A program made the position numbers and the translations under genes. DNA of 64,000 bases from Zizania palustris (taxonomy: Eukaryota; Streptophyta; Magnoliopsida; Poales; Poaceae): assembly GCA_019279435.1 (NCBI GenBank), contig JAAALK010000287.1:13082162-13146161 (forward strand). The letters run 5' to 3'. Positions 35,346-47,021 of the stretch are shown here, one piece after another. Numbering within the stretch: position 1 is the first letter of the stretch; every line of letters starts with the position of its first letter. The notes under the pieces are model-generated. The model did no database searches and was not told where the DNA came from. It worked only from the letters and a program-made list of their open reading frames with translations.

Positions 35346-35734
35346 CGCATTTCTTGTACTTTTCCTATTACAATAAGCACATACATATTTGCATAAGTTC
35401 AATTTCAGAACATATACATCTGCAAAAATTTAGAACATACACATATGCAGTTGTTGAAACACATAAAGTACTTGTTACCCTTTTTACCCCATTGTATGGA
35501 CATCCAGCTTCCCTATGTCCTAGCTCATGTCATTTTTTGCATTTGTTCTTGCCCCCACCTTAACATTTTTCTTCCCTGAACCCCGTCAAGATCTCCCCTT
35601 ATTCTTAGTTTTCTACGTCTTCATGCACTCCTTTTTGATAGTGGTGCATGCACAACAAAACCTAGATCCACTATAGTCCACTGAGTCTTGTCTGTTAGTG
35701 GTTCTATCTTCCCTTCATATGCTTCTCTGAATTT

Positions 35735-36290
35735 TCATACTAAGTAATAGTCATGCACAAAGTCCTCCAATTTATATTGAGGCAATATAGTTAAAACAAC
35801 CAATGCATGTGGACATGGCTTGCCTATATGTTGCCATTTGAGGCAAGTACATTCACTATCAAGGGTCTTGATTACATGCCAATGGTTCTCCTTTTCTGTA
35901 TCGTTGACCTCAACACTCCAATCACCTGATGCATGTGCCTTAGGATGGCCTAATCCTCTAGCCCTAGCATTCAATTATTCTATGATAGCTAGTAGAATTT
36001 TACCTTGCAGTCACTCTCTAATCATTCTCCTCTTTCTAAATAGTTCTACGATCATCTCTCTCAGCTTATCACATAGCTGCACCCTTAGTGTCATGTGCAT
36101 TAATAACAAAAGCCAAACCATCAACAACTATCATGTGAGATACCATAGCCCTATCATCCTCCTCTCCCAAACCAAACAAATTATACAAAGTGTCCTCGAT
36201 GATAATAGCAGACCAATCCACCGAGCCAAAGGTTGCTGGCTTCGACACATTAGTGATACCAATTTCTACGTCCTTGTTAGCCATAATGCC
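35735..36290 (-). pseudogene. MuDR-type transposase remnant with SWIM zinc finger
   Basis: Right part (36284-36069): an N-terminal segment with AMVSHMIVVDGLAFVINAHD. After a frame change and a stop, KLREMIVELFRKRRMIRE leads into RARGLGHPKAHASGDWSVEV and the SWIM motif CTCLKWQHIGKPCPH (about 35850-35805; CxCx(n)CxH). The DDE catalytic region that should lie between these parts is missing. Below 35735 the coding sequence continues with stops toward a CCHC-like end and the 33-residue repeats. Transposases of this family cut at the terminal repeats; this one cannot. Confidence 0.75.
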
Positions 36291-36925
36291 TAGGTTGTTT
36301 TGAAATGGATGCTATAGGTTTTGAAATGTGGGACACTACCTTCCAATTATTCAAACTCCTACCATGAATGAAAAGGTTTTCATAATGAACCGAAAGGATT
36401 ATTCATAATGATCTGAAGTACCAAAAGGTTGTCAAAAATCAGTAATACAATCTTTGTTGCAGTTCACTAGAAAAAGTGGAAGTAAGCACATGCACAACTA
36501 CACCTCCTTAGGGCATCATGTTCATGGTGACAGCGTTGGAAGGCGATGGTTGCGCCATCTAGAGGTGGCGATGGCGGTGATACTTGACGGTGGCCTCGGG
36601 CGGTGATGGCGGTCGTGTCGTGCTGTGATGGCGGTGATGTCTGGCGGTGGCCTCGGGCGGTGATTGTTCTGGCGGTGGCCTCAAGCGTTGGATGTTCTCG
36701 GACGAACTTGAAGAGAATCCCTATGCATGCGCTTCTGTTTGGAAATCGAAGGGTATGGCATGTGAGGTGATGCTTCATGGGCAAATTAGTAATTTGATGT
36801 AGAAGGATGTAGTTGTATAAAATTTATTACAAAAGAACCCATGTAGGACATATAATTAAAGATTGATGAACTTTGAACATATTATACAACGTTGATCAAA
36901 TTTGGGATATATAATCAATTTTCCC
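36291..36925 (-). other. MULE 5' region with GC-rich short repeats and terminal repeat
   Basis: 36565-36700 contains repeated GGCGGTGATGNC and GGTGGCCTCGGGCGGTGAT units. 36850-36925 is the terminal inverted repeat. No coding region is supported. Confidence 0.5.
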
Positions 36926-36934
36926 TAAGTGTTG

Positions 36935-37160
36935 ATGCAACCACAATAAAATGGATCTAAAATAATGCACTTAGATTTCAGTTGTACAACAAACATATTG
37001 CTTCATATATATACTTATCTAAATAAACCTAGATAACTACAACCAAAATGGGGGTTAAGTAAATTTACATGTATGAAGTATTCAGCTTATCTCACACTAT
37101 TACTAGTCCCAAACAATTTCTTAACAAGGGTGAAGAGCACATCAATTTATCCATCACCAC
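36935..37160. other. Short unassigned interval
   Basis: AT-rich DNA between the MULE duplication and the next Copia LTR; nothing recognised. Confidence 0.4.
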
Positions 37161-38655
37161 TGTTAGGAAACTAAGCAAATTTACTGGTGTCTTGTTGTAA
37201 CTGTATTGGTTAAAACTCTCTCTTGAATTGATTTAGGGCTAAATGCCAAAGTTATACATGAGCAGGAGAGAAGCAAACAAATATGCAAAAAGCCCCTATA
37301 CATTGGAGAAAATACATAACATAGGAACATACACTAACATATATCTCTAATACCCCTCACAAACTCAAGGTGGTTCTACAACATTGAGTTTGGAGAGATA
37401 AAATCTATGTTGTGCTCGAGTCTATGCCTTCGTAAATAATCCAGTCAATTGAATCTCTTAAGGCACATATTGAAGCTCGATGACCTAATCCTGTACCCGT
37501 GCTCAAGTATAAGAAGCATCAACACCAATATGCTTAATAAGCTCATGCTTTACATGATCACGAGAAATACTAATAGCACCTGTACTATCAGACAACAGTA
37601 ACCGAAACACCAAAATCCTCAAGTAGCCACCGCAACCAAGTACCCTTGGCTATCAAAAGTTTCATGGCTCACAACTCGGCCTCTGCACTCAAATGAAAAA
37701 CTATTATCTTCTTCTTAGTTTTCCAAGCAATGAGGCAACCACCAAGAAAGACACAATAAGTAGAAAGAGAGCGACAATTAGAGACATCACTAGCCCAGGT
37801 AGTATTAGAATTGGTCTAGAGCTAGAAGGAGGTGGAGCGCGGGAAGAAAAGACAACGGGATATGGTGCCATGAAGATACTGTAGAACATGGAGGAGGTGA
37901 CTATAGTAGAGCTGAGTGGGAGCTGAAACAAATTGACTAAGAATATGAACAAGATAATAAATATCTAGATGAGTGACACCAAGATATATAAGACTCCTAA
38001 CATGATGACAATAACGAGTGGTATCTAAAAGAAGTTCACCTTCATTTGGACGAAGGTGAATATTGAGCTCCATAGGAGTCTCAATACTGAGATGATCGGT
38101 GAGGGAGGCATGATCAAAGAGATCCTGAATATACTTTTCCTAGGATAAATATAAGCCTTTAGGCATAGAAGAAACCTAAATACCAAAAAATTAATGAAGA
38201 GGATCAAGATCAGACATGAGATATCGCTCACTAAGTCATGCTTTCACAAAAGAACTATAATCAGGGTCATCTCCTATAGTAATCATATCATCAACATATA
38301 GATGGAGACGAGTCTGACCATGAGGAGAGATATGAACAAAGAGTGTAGGATCATGAGTACCGACAGAAAAACCAATATCAATCACAATAGAAGTAAAGCG
38401 CTGGAACCAAGCATGAGAAGCCTTCTTAAGGCCATAAAGGGAGCAATGAAGGTGATAGATCATACCATTAGGATTAATATAACCAAGTGGTAGATGCATG
38501 TACACCTCCTTACAAAGCTCACCATAAAGAAAATCATTCTTCACATCAAGTTGAGAAATAGACCATTGATGAGCAACAACAATGGCAAGAAGAGTGCAAA
38601 CTATGGTCGTGTGATCTTTAAGAGCAAAGGTCTCATCATAGTCTCGACCATAGTG
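37161..38655 (-). mobile_element. Copia fragment (second lineage), 3' part with short LTR
   Basis: On the minus strand: RT pieces (FLYGELCKEVYMHLPLGY, LYGLKKASHAWFQRF, LHLYVDDMITIGDD at about 38300), then RNase H pieces (YLVHILSQFVSAPTQLYY; LSAEAE near 37680). A polypurine-like GAGGGGTATT then leads into a short LTR, about 37352 to 37161, ending CCTAACA. Everything 5' of RT is missing; the right edge falls after YGRDYDETFA near 38653. Frames are broken. The lineage differs from the SIRE copies. Confidence 0.72.
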
Positions 38656-38960
38656 TTAAAAAATTGGTGATCGGTAGCTGATCGGTCAACTACCAAGTAA
38701 GGATTAATCGATTAATCGAGGATTAACTGAATTAATCGGTTGAAAAAATAGTTAAATAATATATTAGTGTGCTTTATAACATATATTCTAAGAAATCTTC
38801 GCCTTCATTTTTTATATTTTTTCTCTTATTTGCCCACCTGTGCTACCTGCCCACCCACTACCGTACTCTCCTTTTCTATCTCTCTGTTGTTGGCTGTGCC
38901 CATCAGTTGGTATCTTTTTTGGTCACACTTTGACACACACGTGGCCTAGGAGATCTTCTT
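38656..38960. other. Possible hAT-like fragment
   Basis: Begins AGTGTTAAAAAATTGGTGAT and is rich in ATTAATCG and GATCGGT motifs reminiscent of decayed hAT elements. No transposase, second terminus or duplication was found. Weak assignment. Confidence 0.3.
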
Positions 38961-40046
38961 AACTCTAGTACATGTCCTACAATTTTAGAAAAAGGGTTCA
39001 AGGCATGCCAATCAGTTTGACCCTGCAACTGATAAGGAAATAGAGAAAATATCATTAGTAGAAAAGCCGATCGGCTGCCAAGATGATGAATTCGGTGAGG
39101 ATAGAACAATCGTGAGAGGATAACGCCGATCGGCCACAAGGCCGATGACCAAGGCAAAGCGATCGGGACGAATGCACCATCGGCCGATGAGATATGCAAT
39201 TCATGCATATAGGCCGATGAGCATTCCCCGATAGCGAATAAGATATGATGTTTAATTGAGGATAACCTATCGGCTTGTAGTCCAATAGAAATAAATAAAA
39301 CATGCCACCTTATGAATTGTCGTCGAAGTCCCTTAATACCATATTAGTTCTGATGAGGTCCTCCAGCATTTTCCCCACCTTACGAAAGGTAGCGTAAGGC
39401 ATCAAGTTGACAGCCGGCCCTCCGTATATCATCATTTTGGACATTGGCTTTCCATTGACTAGACCTTTGATATAAAGAGGTCTAAGGTGCCGATTCCCAG
39501 GGTCTTCTGGCTTGTCGAAAACTGCTGGCTACGGAGCCAACATTAGTTGGGCCATTGTATCGGTCGGTTCTACGTCATCTTCTGAGATGGCTCGATACTC
39601 TGCGGGGAGGAAGAAAACCATGTTTACCCTCGCGTATTTCTTATGCTCATGATCGGCCTCATCTTTCACTCTATTGACGCTAAAATCTATCAATAAAGCA
39701 CCAACAAACACTAACATCAGTTCGGCAATACAAAAGCTCACAGACGCCAAGGAGTGGCCCGCTAAACATCACGCGACGTTGACACTGTGTTCTGATGACC
39801 CTTGACCGTGATAAGTTAATATGGGTGGACACACTAGGCAGTCAAACCGAATCACGAGAAAATGGCTCAACTAATCAAAATGTGGAGTAAGCGATCAAAC
39901 CAGTCAAGTCATGGCTGGTTGGACCAAAGTGGATCTGACGGTTAGACCGGCCAAGGCGAGCCGATCAGACCGACAATATATCACCGATCGGACCGACAGA
40001 GCGAAGTGGTGGCCGAAGGGGTGGCCTTCTGCGTGCGGCAAACCGT
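38961..40046 (-). mobile_element. TAT-type Gypsy fragment (protease region)
   Basis: The minus-strand ORF at 39750-39529 contains VNMVFFLPAEYRA. After a stop, VFDKPEDPGNRHLRPLYIKG and VNLMPYATFRKVGKM match the region before and including the protease of TAT Gypsy elements (the usual DGGAAVNLMPY reads YGGPAVNLMPY). The flanks are rich in GGCCGATGA and GACCGGC motifs common in such elements. No LTRs or borders were seen, and the fragment ends where the CACTA terminus begins. Confidence 0.6.
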
Positions 40047-40310
40047 CACTGTAGTGGCGTTGGGCAAAACCACTGTAGTGGCGTGCCATTAGATGCCCAC
40101 CACTACAGTTGCTAGTGCTGATGACAGCACCAGCGCCCGCCAGTACTATTGGTAAAGTAGTGGCGGTCGGTGCTGACGTCATCCCAGACCGCCACTATTT
40201 TAACAATAGCAGTGGCGGGCGCTAGTGTTGCCCGCCGCTGCTAAGATGTCCGCCACTAAAGTATTGATGACATCACTTGCGACCGCCACTACTATTCTAG
40301 CTATAAATGC
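40047..40310 (+). promoter_or_regulatory. CACTA left end: subterminal repeats and TATA
   Basis: About ten copies of (A)GTGGCGG or its complement occur in 260 bp, including paired arms around TGACGTCA-like centres (40155-40200, 40205-40240, 40250-40300). They end in CTATAAAT at 40301-40308. In En/Spm such repeats bind the element's own DNA-binding protein, and the left end also serves as promoter. That role here is inferred. Confidence 0.6.
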
Positions 40311-40851
40311 GCAGCTTCTTCCTCCCCGAGCTCTCCCGGAGTTCGCATTTAATTTTGTCCGTACAATGGCGACAAAAATCTAGATAAAGAGGGGGGAAGC
40401 TTTGTTTTCGTTTCTTTTGAAGGATTTCATTCTAGGAGGTAAATCCATGCTGAATCTCACATTTATTTTGTATTTAATCATGTATACAATGAGTTATTAG
40501 CGTTTTACTAATTTAGGGTTTGTGAATAGAAATTTTCAAATAATCTTCCATTTACAGTGTTTCCTTCTCCCAAATGAACAAATATGACCCTCCTCACAAT
40601 TATTCATCACTTGTATATTGATTTACGTCATTTTAATCTCTTTTTTAATTTGATTTATGATTATAGATCTAGAGTTATGTTGTTTGGAGAGAGAGAAACC
40701 AATATAGTTAATTTATTTAATAATTTTTCTCTGCTTAATACATAGTTTAAATTAAAGCATTTTTAATTAATGTTGTTATGAGCGATAATAAATCAATATA
40801 TTTTCAATTTGTAAATTACTAAAATTTATTAATATTTGTCCAAATGACTGT
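40311..40851 (+). other. CACTA leader/intron region
   Basis: AT-rich DNA after a GC-rich leader (CTTCCTCCCCGAGCTCTCCC). A plausible donor AGGTAAAT near 40438 begins an intron. The N-terminal transposase-associated region expected upstream of the transposase core was not found. Confidence 0.4.
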
Positions 40852-43423
40852 GTGGAGGACTACAATGACCACCAGAAGAATAATAATAAGAGGTTGCAGA
40901 AGAGGAATAAAAATGTTATTGAAGACCATCCTAGAAAAAAGATGGAGAGGAAAGTTCCAGCCTTAGTAATGTGGTACCTACCAGTGATTGATCGCTTAAA
41001 ACGTATGTTCTCTAATCCCAGAGATGCTGAACTATTAATCTGGCATTTTGCTGGGCAAAAGAAGGACGGAAAACTTCGGCACCCTGCGGATGCTAGGCAG
41101 TGGAAATCATTTGACCTGGCCCATCCAGATTTCTCGAACGATCCTAGGAATATCAGGATGTGACTTAGCACGGATGGAATGAATCCCTTCGGTGAGATGA
41201 GGAACCCACATAGTACGTGGTCGGTCTTTCTATGCTTGTTCAACATTCCATCATGGTTGTGCCATAAAAGAAAATACCTTATGCTCACTACTCTAATTTC
41301 TGGTCCAAAATAACCTGGCAATGATATTGATATCTTTCTAGAACCTTTGATGGAGGAAATGAAACTTCTATGGGAACATGGTGTCTGTGTGTGGGATGAG
41401 CACAAGAAAGAGCACTTCAATCTAAGAGCCATGATCTTTTGCACCATAGCTGACAACCCAGGACGCATGTCCCTAACAGGACAGGTTAAAGGAAAGACAA
41501 CATGTGTAGTGTGTGGACCAGACAGAATCTATGCATCTTCCATCATTCGTTAAGACGATATATATGCGACACCACAGATTTTTACCAAAAAACCACAAAT
41601 ATCGAAGAAATAGGAACCATTTCGACGGTACAATCGAGCTTGGACAGCCTCCACGACATCGAGATGGCAAATTTCTATTCGAAATGGTAAAGAATATCAA
41701 AGTTGTTTTCAGAAAGAAGAGGAAGAAATCTGAAAAAATTTCAAAGGACGCTCCATTTAAAAAGCAGTCAATCTTCTTTAGATATTTGCCCTATTGGAAG
41801 GAGTTGGAGATTGGTCATGCTATCGATACAATGCACGTTGAGAAGAATGTCTTCGAAAGCACCATCGGTATTTTGTTAGACATACCGGGCAAATCAAAAG
41901 ATGGACTCAAAGTATGAAGGGACCTTCAAACTCTCGGAATTAGACCCGAGCTTCACCCACAGGAAAGGGCCAATGGAAAATTTTTCCTTCTGGCTGCTAG
42001 CTATAACCTCACAATTGACGATAAAAGATCAATCTGCAGGTGTCTACATGGAATTATAGTTCCAACAGGATTCTCAACGAATATAAAGAATATTGTCTCC
42101 GTAGCAGATTTGAGGATGAGCGGCTACAACACTCATGATTGTCATGTTATGCTTGGGCTATTCCTCGCCATCGCAGTAAGAGGAATCAAACATTCATTTC
42201 TGAAGATGGTGATAACACGCATGTGTCACTTCTTCAATGTCATATCAAAGAAGGTGATCGACGCTGAAGAGTTAAATGAATTACATAAACAAATGAGGGA
42301 GACTATGTGTCAGCTTGAGATGTGCTTTCCTCCTTCATATTTTGATATTATGGAGCACTATATGATACATATAGCAGAACAAATCTTTGTTCTCGGTCCA
42401 ATGTACCTGCACAATATGTATGCGTACGAGCGTCTAATGGTTATCTTCAAGGGTTACGTACGAAATCGTGCTTATCTAGAGGGTTCCATGATAGAGGGCT
42501 ACACGACTGAGGAAGTCATTGAGTACTACGTAGATTACATAAGAGATGGAAGACCAATAGGAGTTCCCGTGTCCCGGCACCATGGAAGACTCACCGATAA
42601 AGGAACTAAAGGCAAGAAAATCATACGAGACAATAACTACCAAACAATAAGAGAATCACATTACAGTGTAATGCATCATTTGGCGATTATGAGACCATAT
42701 GTTGAACAACACCTGCAAGAGCTTCGTGAAAAGAATGAAGATCGCGATGAACAATGGATTATGAAAGAACACAAAATTCATTTCACATCATGGCTGAGGG
42801 ATCTAAACCTTTCGATTGGAGAAACCGACGAAGAGATGATGATAAATAAATTGTCTTACGGTCCATTGAGCATGGTTAAAACATGGCAAGCGTATGACAT
42901 CAATGGTTTCACATTCTATACCAAAGCAAAGGATCAAAAGAGTCAGCGCCAAAATAGTGGTGTCAGAGCAGATGCAGAAGATAGCACTGGACAAACGAAT
43001 GCTTACTATGGATACATCGAAGAAATATGGGAACTTAACTACAGGAACTCTATAGAAATCCCTGTATTTAAGTGCCAGTGGGTCATACATCCAGAAGGTG
43101 TGGAGGTGGATGATTACGGGTTTACGATAGTTGACCTTAATAAGGTGGCTTATAAAGATGACCCTTGGATACTCGCTCAATCCGTGGCACAAGTATTTTA
43201 CATACTTGATCCTAAAGATGAGAAAAAATACATCGTTGCTCCAGGAAAACAAAGAATTGTTGGAGTTGATGGAGTCGAAGACGAAGAAGAATACAATCAG
43301 TTTGATGAGGTGCCGCTTTTCATTGACATATCAAGGATCAATGTGGTTGAAGCAAAACTATCATTTGGCATTGTGATTCCTTATCTACGCAACAATGGCG
43401 ATGGAAAATTAGTGCAAGGCTAG
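40852..43423 (+). pseudogene. TNP2-type CACTA transposase
   Basis: Frame 1 (40852-41512): LSTDGMNPFGEMRNPHSTW, FNIPSWLCHKRKYLMLT, GNDIDIFLEPLMEEMKLLW and FCTIADNPGRMSLTGQVKGK are the Transposase_21 core. Stops lie at 41161 and 41311 (TAA in place of the Gln of GPKQPG). A one-base change near 41505 shifts to frame 2, which runs to 43423 through a TGA at 41915: HRRFLPKNHKYRR, IDTMHVEKNVFES; then a DUF4218-like part (MSGYNTHDCHVML, HYMIHIAEQIFVLGPMYLH, YERLMVIFKGYVRNRA, EGSMIEGY) and a DUF4216-like C-terminus (YYGYIEEIWELNY, FKCQWV, DPWILAQSVAQVFYI). TNP2 cuts at CACTA ends. This copy is disabled. Confidence 0.85.
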
Positions 43424-43449
43424 ATCATTTATGTTTAGCGTGCGTATTT

Positions 43450-43710
43450 GTAAAATCAATTATGTCATTTATTGTTAAAACATGTTCAAGATCAAATGAG
43501 GATTTAATTAAACATCAATAGAAAAGTTTTTAAAATATTTAATGTTTGGGACCAACAACAAGGTTCAAATCTCAAACCACCTGCCGGCAGCGAGGTTCGA
43601 ACCTCGAACCGCATGGCCCCAAGTGAGCCCCCCGCACCACTGCGCTACTAAGTGTTTCACGACATTGTAGGAAGTGTATTATATGCTAGATATATAATCC
43701 CTACCTCTAT
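43450..43710. repeat. CACTA internal module Y, copy 1 (with tRNA-like core)
   Basis: A ~270-300 bp unit (AAGTTCAAATGAGGATT-like start, AACCTCAAACCGC core, CTAGATAATCCCTACCTCT end) found again at about 45385-45665, 45810-46105 and 46840-47130. Each copy leads into TAGTGGCGG hairpin sequence or its remnant. Copies have drifted by substitutions and small indels. Confidence 0.7.
43588..43650 (-). repeat. tRNA-like segment, copy 1
   Basis: On the minus strand: an A-box-like TAGCGCAGTGG (43648-43638), 33-34 bases later a B-box GGTTCGAACC (43603-43594), and a T-arm stem-loop CGAGG/TTCGAA/CCTCG. The acceptor and anticodon stems do not fold convincingly, so it is tRNA-derived rather than a working tRNA. 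Confidence 0.5.
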
Positions 43711-43711
43711 T

Positions 43712-43818
43712 AGTAGTGGCGGGCTGGTGACATCATCGCCCGCCACTACTAAGAGAAAATAGCAGTAATGGGCAGGATGACGTCAGCATGCCCGCCACTG
43801 CTAATACACCTATATATA
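43712..43818 (+). promoter_or_regulatory. CACTA double-hairpin/TATA module, copy B
   Basis: Two inverted pairs in tandem: AGTAGTGGCGGGC...GCCCGCCACTACT (43712-43750) and AGCAGTAATGGGC...GCCCGCCACTGCT (43761-43802), with GACATCATC and GACGTCAGC in their loops. TATATATA follows at 43811-43818, then a GC-rich leader. Nearly the same module occurs at 47240-47346 and, more diverged, at the element's left end. Confidence 0.65.
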
Positions 43819-44383
43819 TTTTCCACTCCCGCCGTCCGAAAACCTAGTTTCATTTTCTAAACCCTAAACTCCCGTGTCGCCCCCCTCCTCCCGTCGTCGC
43901 CGTCGATGTCCCGGAGCATGTCGCCGCTGCCCTCCGCCCGTCGCCGCCTTCCTCGGAGCCCGTCAGCCGGCACCGCCCGTCGCCGCCAGTCAGTAAATGA
44001 TTATTAACCTATCTTTGGTCTAATTTTATTCGAGCTTAGGGTTAAAATGATTTCTAATTTTTATATTAATTTATGCATGGTAATATAATTTAGTATAATA
44101 TTACTAGTAGAATGCACTATAACAATAATGTTTTTTAATGTACTATAAAAAATTTGTGAGAAAAAAATTTCCACTATAACAATAATGTTTTTTAATGTAC
44201 TATATTATTACTAGCTTAGGGTTTTTTAATGTTATATCAATGTGACAAAAAAATTACAGATGCATATATGTTGCCATATATTCACGAGATTAATTAACCA
44301 AAGTATATATGTTGCCCACTAATTTCCCACTAGCCATTCCCGACCCCCAACCTCGACGACAGCGCCCTCCTCGCCGGTTCACG
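43819..44383 (+). other. GC-rich leader and AT-rich intron-like stretch
   Basis: 43820-43990 is a CCG-rich leader containing AAACCCTAAACTCCCG, with a possible donor near AGTCAGTAAATG. 43990-44320 is AT-rich and intron-like, with a local duplication of AACAATAATGTTTTTTAATG (44121, 44178). The small gene starts after it. Confidence 0.4.
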
Positions 44384-44876
44384 ATGGCTCCTCCTAAGAT
44401 TGAACCAAACAGTGGATCCTCAGACTCTACATCAAGTGGCGTGTGTGAGGTTTGCAAATGCGGTAAACATAAGGTACATGGTATAGTTTGCAGTTGTTTG
44501 GCGAAGAAAGTGATTCTCATAATGGACTCCGACTCGGAGGATGACTCGCGATCGCCGCAATCAGATAGGGTAAGTGTTGGCAGACGGAAGAATGATGAGA
44601 CAACCGGTGGTAGAGGGAAACATGCCGAGGCTAGCAGTGGAAAAGGGAAGCATGTAGAGCAATGTGACAGCAAGAGAAGGAAGGAGGCAAGATCCTCTTT
44701 TTATGCAAATTTTATATTTTTATCATCCAATTAAATCATTGATAAGTTGTTCTCACTATCGCCGCCGCGTGTATTTTCTTGTTCAGGAACATGGAGAGCA
44801 ATTCAGACTGCCTGATGGTGCTGAGTTGGTTGAGGATTGGCAAGTTGAGGCTTTTAATCTGTTTAACCAGAAATAG
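44384..44876 (+). CDS. Small CACTA-internal gene, Cys-rich, unknown
   Basis: The ATG at 44384 (MAPPKIEPNSGSSDSTSSG) opens a Ser/Lys-rich protein with a cysteine cluster CEVCKCGKHKVHGIVCSC that could bind zinc, and an acidic stretch DSDSEDD. The first ORF ends in AT-rich sequence near 44734. A clear acceptor (TTCTTGTTCAG|GAAC, about 44786) then begins a short exon HGEQFRLPDGAELVEDWQVE...FNQK ending at TAG 44874-44876. I could not fix the donor. It lies behind double-hairpin module B, so it may be the second transcription unit of the CACTA element. I do not recognise the family. Confidence 0.4.
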
Positions 44877-45564
44877 GTTGGGTTTGTGCCGAGGAAGAAG
44901 AAGAAGCTCCAAACCATATCTTTCTTTTGGGTTTGACCAGTAGTGCGTTTTGATGTGTAAGATGGTTTCCCCAGCCTAGACTTGTGTTTGTTTACTTGCT
45001 TTCAAATAAACGTGATGTGTCAAGCGAGCCCCCGCACCACCGCGCTACAAAGTCTCGATCATATCGTAACAACATGACAAGTCTTGTCTTTTTAGACTTT
45101 ATTTTTTTTTGAGGATTAAAAAACTATAAAGATACATGTTGTCGATCGAGTGTTTTGGCAACCTACATTTTTTATGATGGTTTTAAATTTATTGGATAAT
45201 AACTAATAATAGAGTCAAAAACATTAATATGGTTTTTCTATAAATTTTGGTTAATTATTTCATGTATTGTAGTTCAAATTTAACTTATTTTGACTTTGAT
45301 CATAAAAACACACTTAGTGAAATAAAAAAGAGTAAACTGAGAAATAAAAATACCAATTTTTTTAATACATGTCTAACGTAAACCAAGGCAGAAAATGCCA
45401 TTTTTTTAAAATTTATAAGTTATGATGTATTTTTATTGTTAAAAAAATCAAGTTCAAATGAGGATTCAAACATCAATAAAAAACTTGCCGAGAATTAGAA
45501 CAGAAATGAAAAAAATGTTTGGAAGCCAGCAGCAAGGTTCAAACCTCAAACCGCCTGACGGCAG

Positions 45565-45623
45565 CAAGGTTCAAACCTCAAACCGCATGGCCCCAAGTGA
45601 GCCCCCGCACCACTGCGCTACCA
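45565..45623 (-). repeat. tRNA-like segment, copy 2
   Basis: A-box-like TAGCGCAGTGG (45620-45610) and diverged B-box GGTTTGAACC (45577-45568). A second T-arm-like unit lies just beyond at 45535-45550. A partial copy with only the A-box side (GCACCACCGCGCTAC) is at about 45033-45048. Confidence 0.45.
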
Positions 45624-45675
45624 AGTGTTTATCGACATTGTAGGCAGTGTATGCTAGATAATCCCTACTACCCAT

Positions 45676-45790
45676 ATTAGTAGTGGCGAGCACGTGTAAC
45701 CAGTGGCGGGCATGCTGACGTCACCAGCCCGCCACTGCTAATCCTTTTAGTAGTGGCGGTCGCATGATGTCATCGGCCCGCCACCACTAA
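45676..45790 (+). promoter_or_regulatory. CACTA hairpin module, copy C (no TATA)
   Basis: TAGTAGTGGCGAGC, AGTGGCGGGCATGCTGACGT with GCCCGCCACTGCT, and AGTAGTGGCGGTC with GCCCGCCACCACT form inverted pairs as in the other modules. No TATA box follows; module Y sequence resumes. Confidence 0.5.
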
Positions 45791-45995
45791 GTCGAGTGAC
45801 GTACACTGAGGCAGAAAAATACCAACTTTTTAAATTTGATAAGTTATGATGTATTTTTATTGTTAAAAAAATTCAAGTTCAAACGAGGATTTAAATATCA
45901 ATAAAAAAGTGCTGAAAATTTAAAAAGTACAAAACAGAAAAAATGTTGATTTGGTGCCAGCAGCAAGGTTCGAACCTCAAACCGCCTGTCGGCAG

Positions 45996-46054
45996 CAAGG
46001 TTCGAACCTCAAACCGCATGGCACCAAAGCACCCCCCACACCACTGCGCTACAA
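45996..46054 (-). repeat. tRNA-like segment, copy 3
   Basis: A-box-like TAGCGCAGTGG (46051-46041) and intact B-box GGTTCGAACC (46008-45999), the latter duplicated at 45966-45975. Confidence 0.45.
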
Positions 46055-47021
46055 AGTATTTCTCGGCAATGTGTGCAGTGTATGCTAGATAATCCCTACC
46101 TCTACGTGGACTTTTTTGCATTTAAATACCAATTTCTATTAATGAAAAATACCAATTTTTGCAATTAGAATATTGGTGTTGTATTTTTATTGTAAAAAAA
46201 GTTTCAAGTTCAAAGGAAGAATCAACTATAGGTTTTGCTTTCAAACCTGAGTCATTTCATCTCTAAACCCTAATTCATCCCCGGAGAATCTTAGGTTTCT
46301 TAACGCCCTACATGATTATTTTCTCGAAACAATTTTATTTTTTATGACAACATCTATGGATTGATCATATCATAACAACATGACAAGTCTCATCTTTTTT
46401 AGACTTTATTTTATTTTTTGAGGATTAAAAAACTATAAAAATACAAGTTGTCGATCGAGTGTTGTGGAAACCTACATTTTTTATGATGGTTTTAAATTTA
46501 CTGGATAATAACTAATTATAGAGTCAAAAACATGAATATGGTTTTTCTATAAATTTTGGTGAATTATTTCATGTCTTGTAGTTCAAATTGAACTTATTTT
46601 GACTTTGATCATAAAAACACACTTAATGAAATAAAAACAGTAAACTGAGGGAGAAAAATACCAATTTTTGCAATTAGAATATTGGTGTTGTATTTTTATT
46701 GTACAAAACTAGAATTTAAAAATCAATTTCAAAGGAAGAATAAATTATAGATTTTGCTTTCAAACCTCAGTCATTTCATCTCTAAACCCTAATGCATCCC
46801 CGGAGAATCTCAGGTTTCTTAATGAAATAAAAAAAGTAAAGTGAGGCAGAAAAATACCAATTTTTTAAATTTGATAAGTTATGATGTATTTTTATTGTTA
46901 AAAAAATCAAGTTCAAACTAGAATTTAAACATCAATAAAAAAGTCATGAAAATTAGAATAGAAATGAAAAAAAATGTTTGGATGCTAGCAGCAAGGTTCA
47001 AACCTCAAACCGCCTGCCGTT

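Larger units (their letters stand above)
25685..36925 (-). mobile_element. Mutator-like element (MULE), nested Gypsy inside
   Basis: Terminal inverted repeats begin GRGAAAATTGATTATAT at 25685 and, on the complement, at 36925, and are similar for at least 65 bp. The flanks TAAGTGTTT (25676-25684) and TAAGTGTTG (36926-36934) match at 8 of 9 positions, the duplication length of Mutator. Without the nested 8.5-kb Gypsy the element is about 2.7 kb. It carries remnants of a MuDR-type transposase on the minus strand, including a SWIM zinc finger, but not the catalytic core, so it is a deletion derivative. Confidence 0.8.

Noticed and set aside
36541..36700. CRISPR-like or satellite array
   Set aside because: Short irregular GGCGGTGAT-type repeats without unique spacers; ordinary GC-rich simple repeats in a MULE leader.
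38236..38544. Intact Copia RT gene
   Set aside because: Only an isolated RT fragment with frames broken on both sides.
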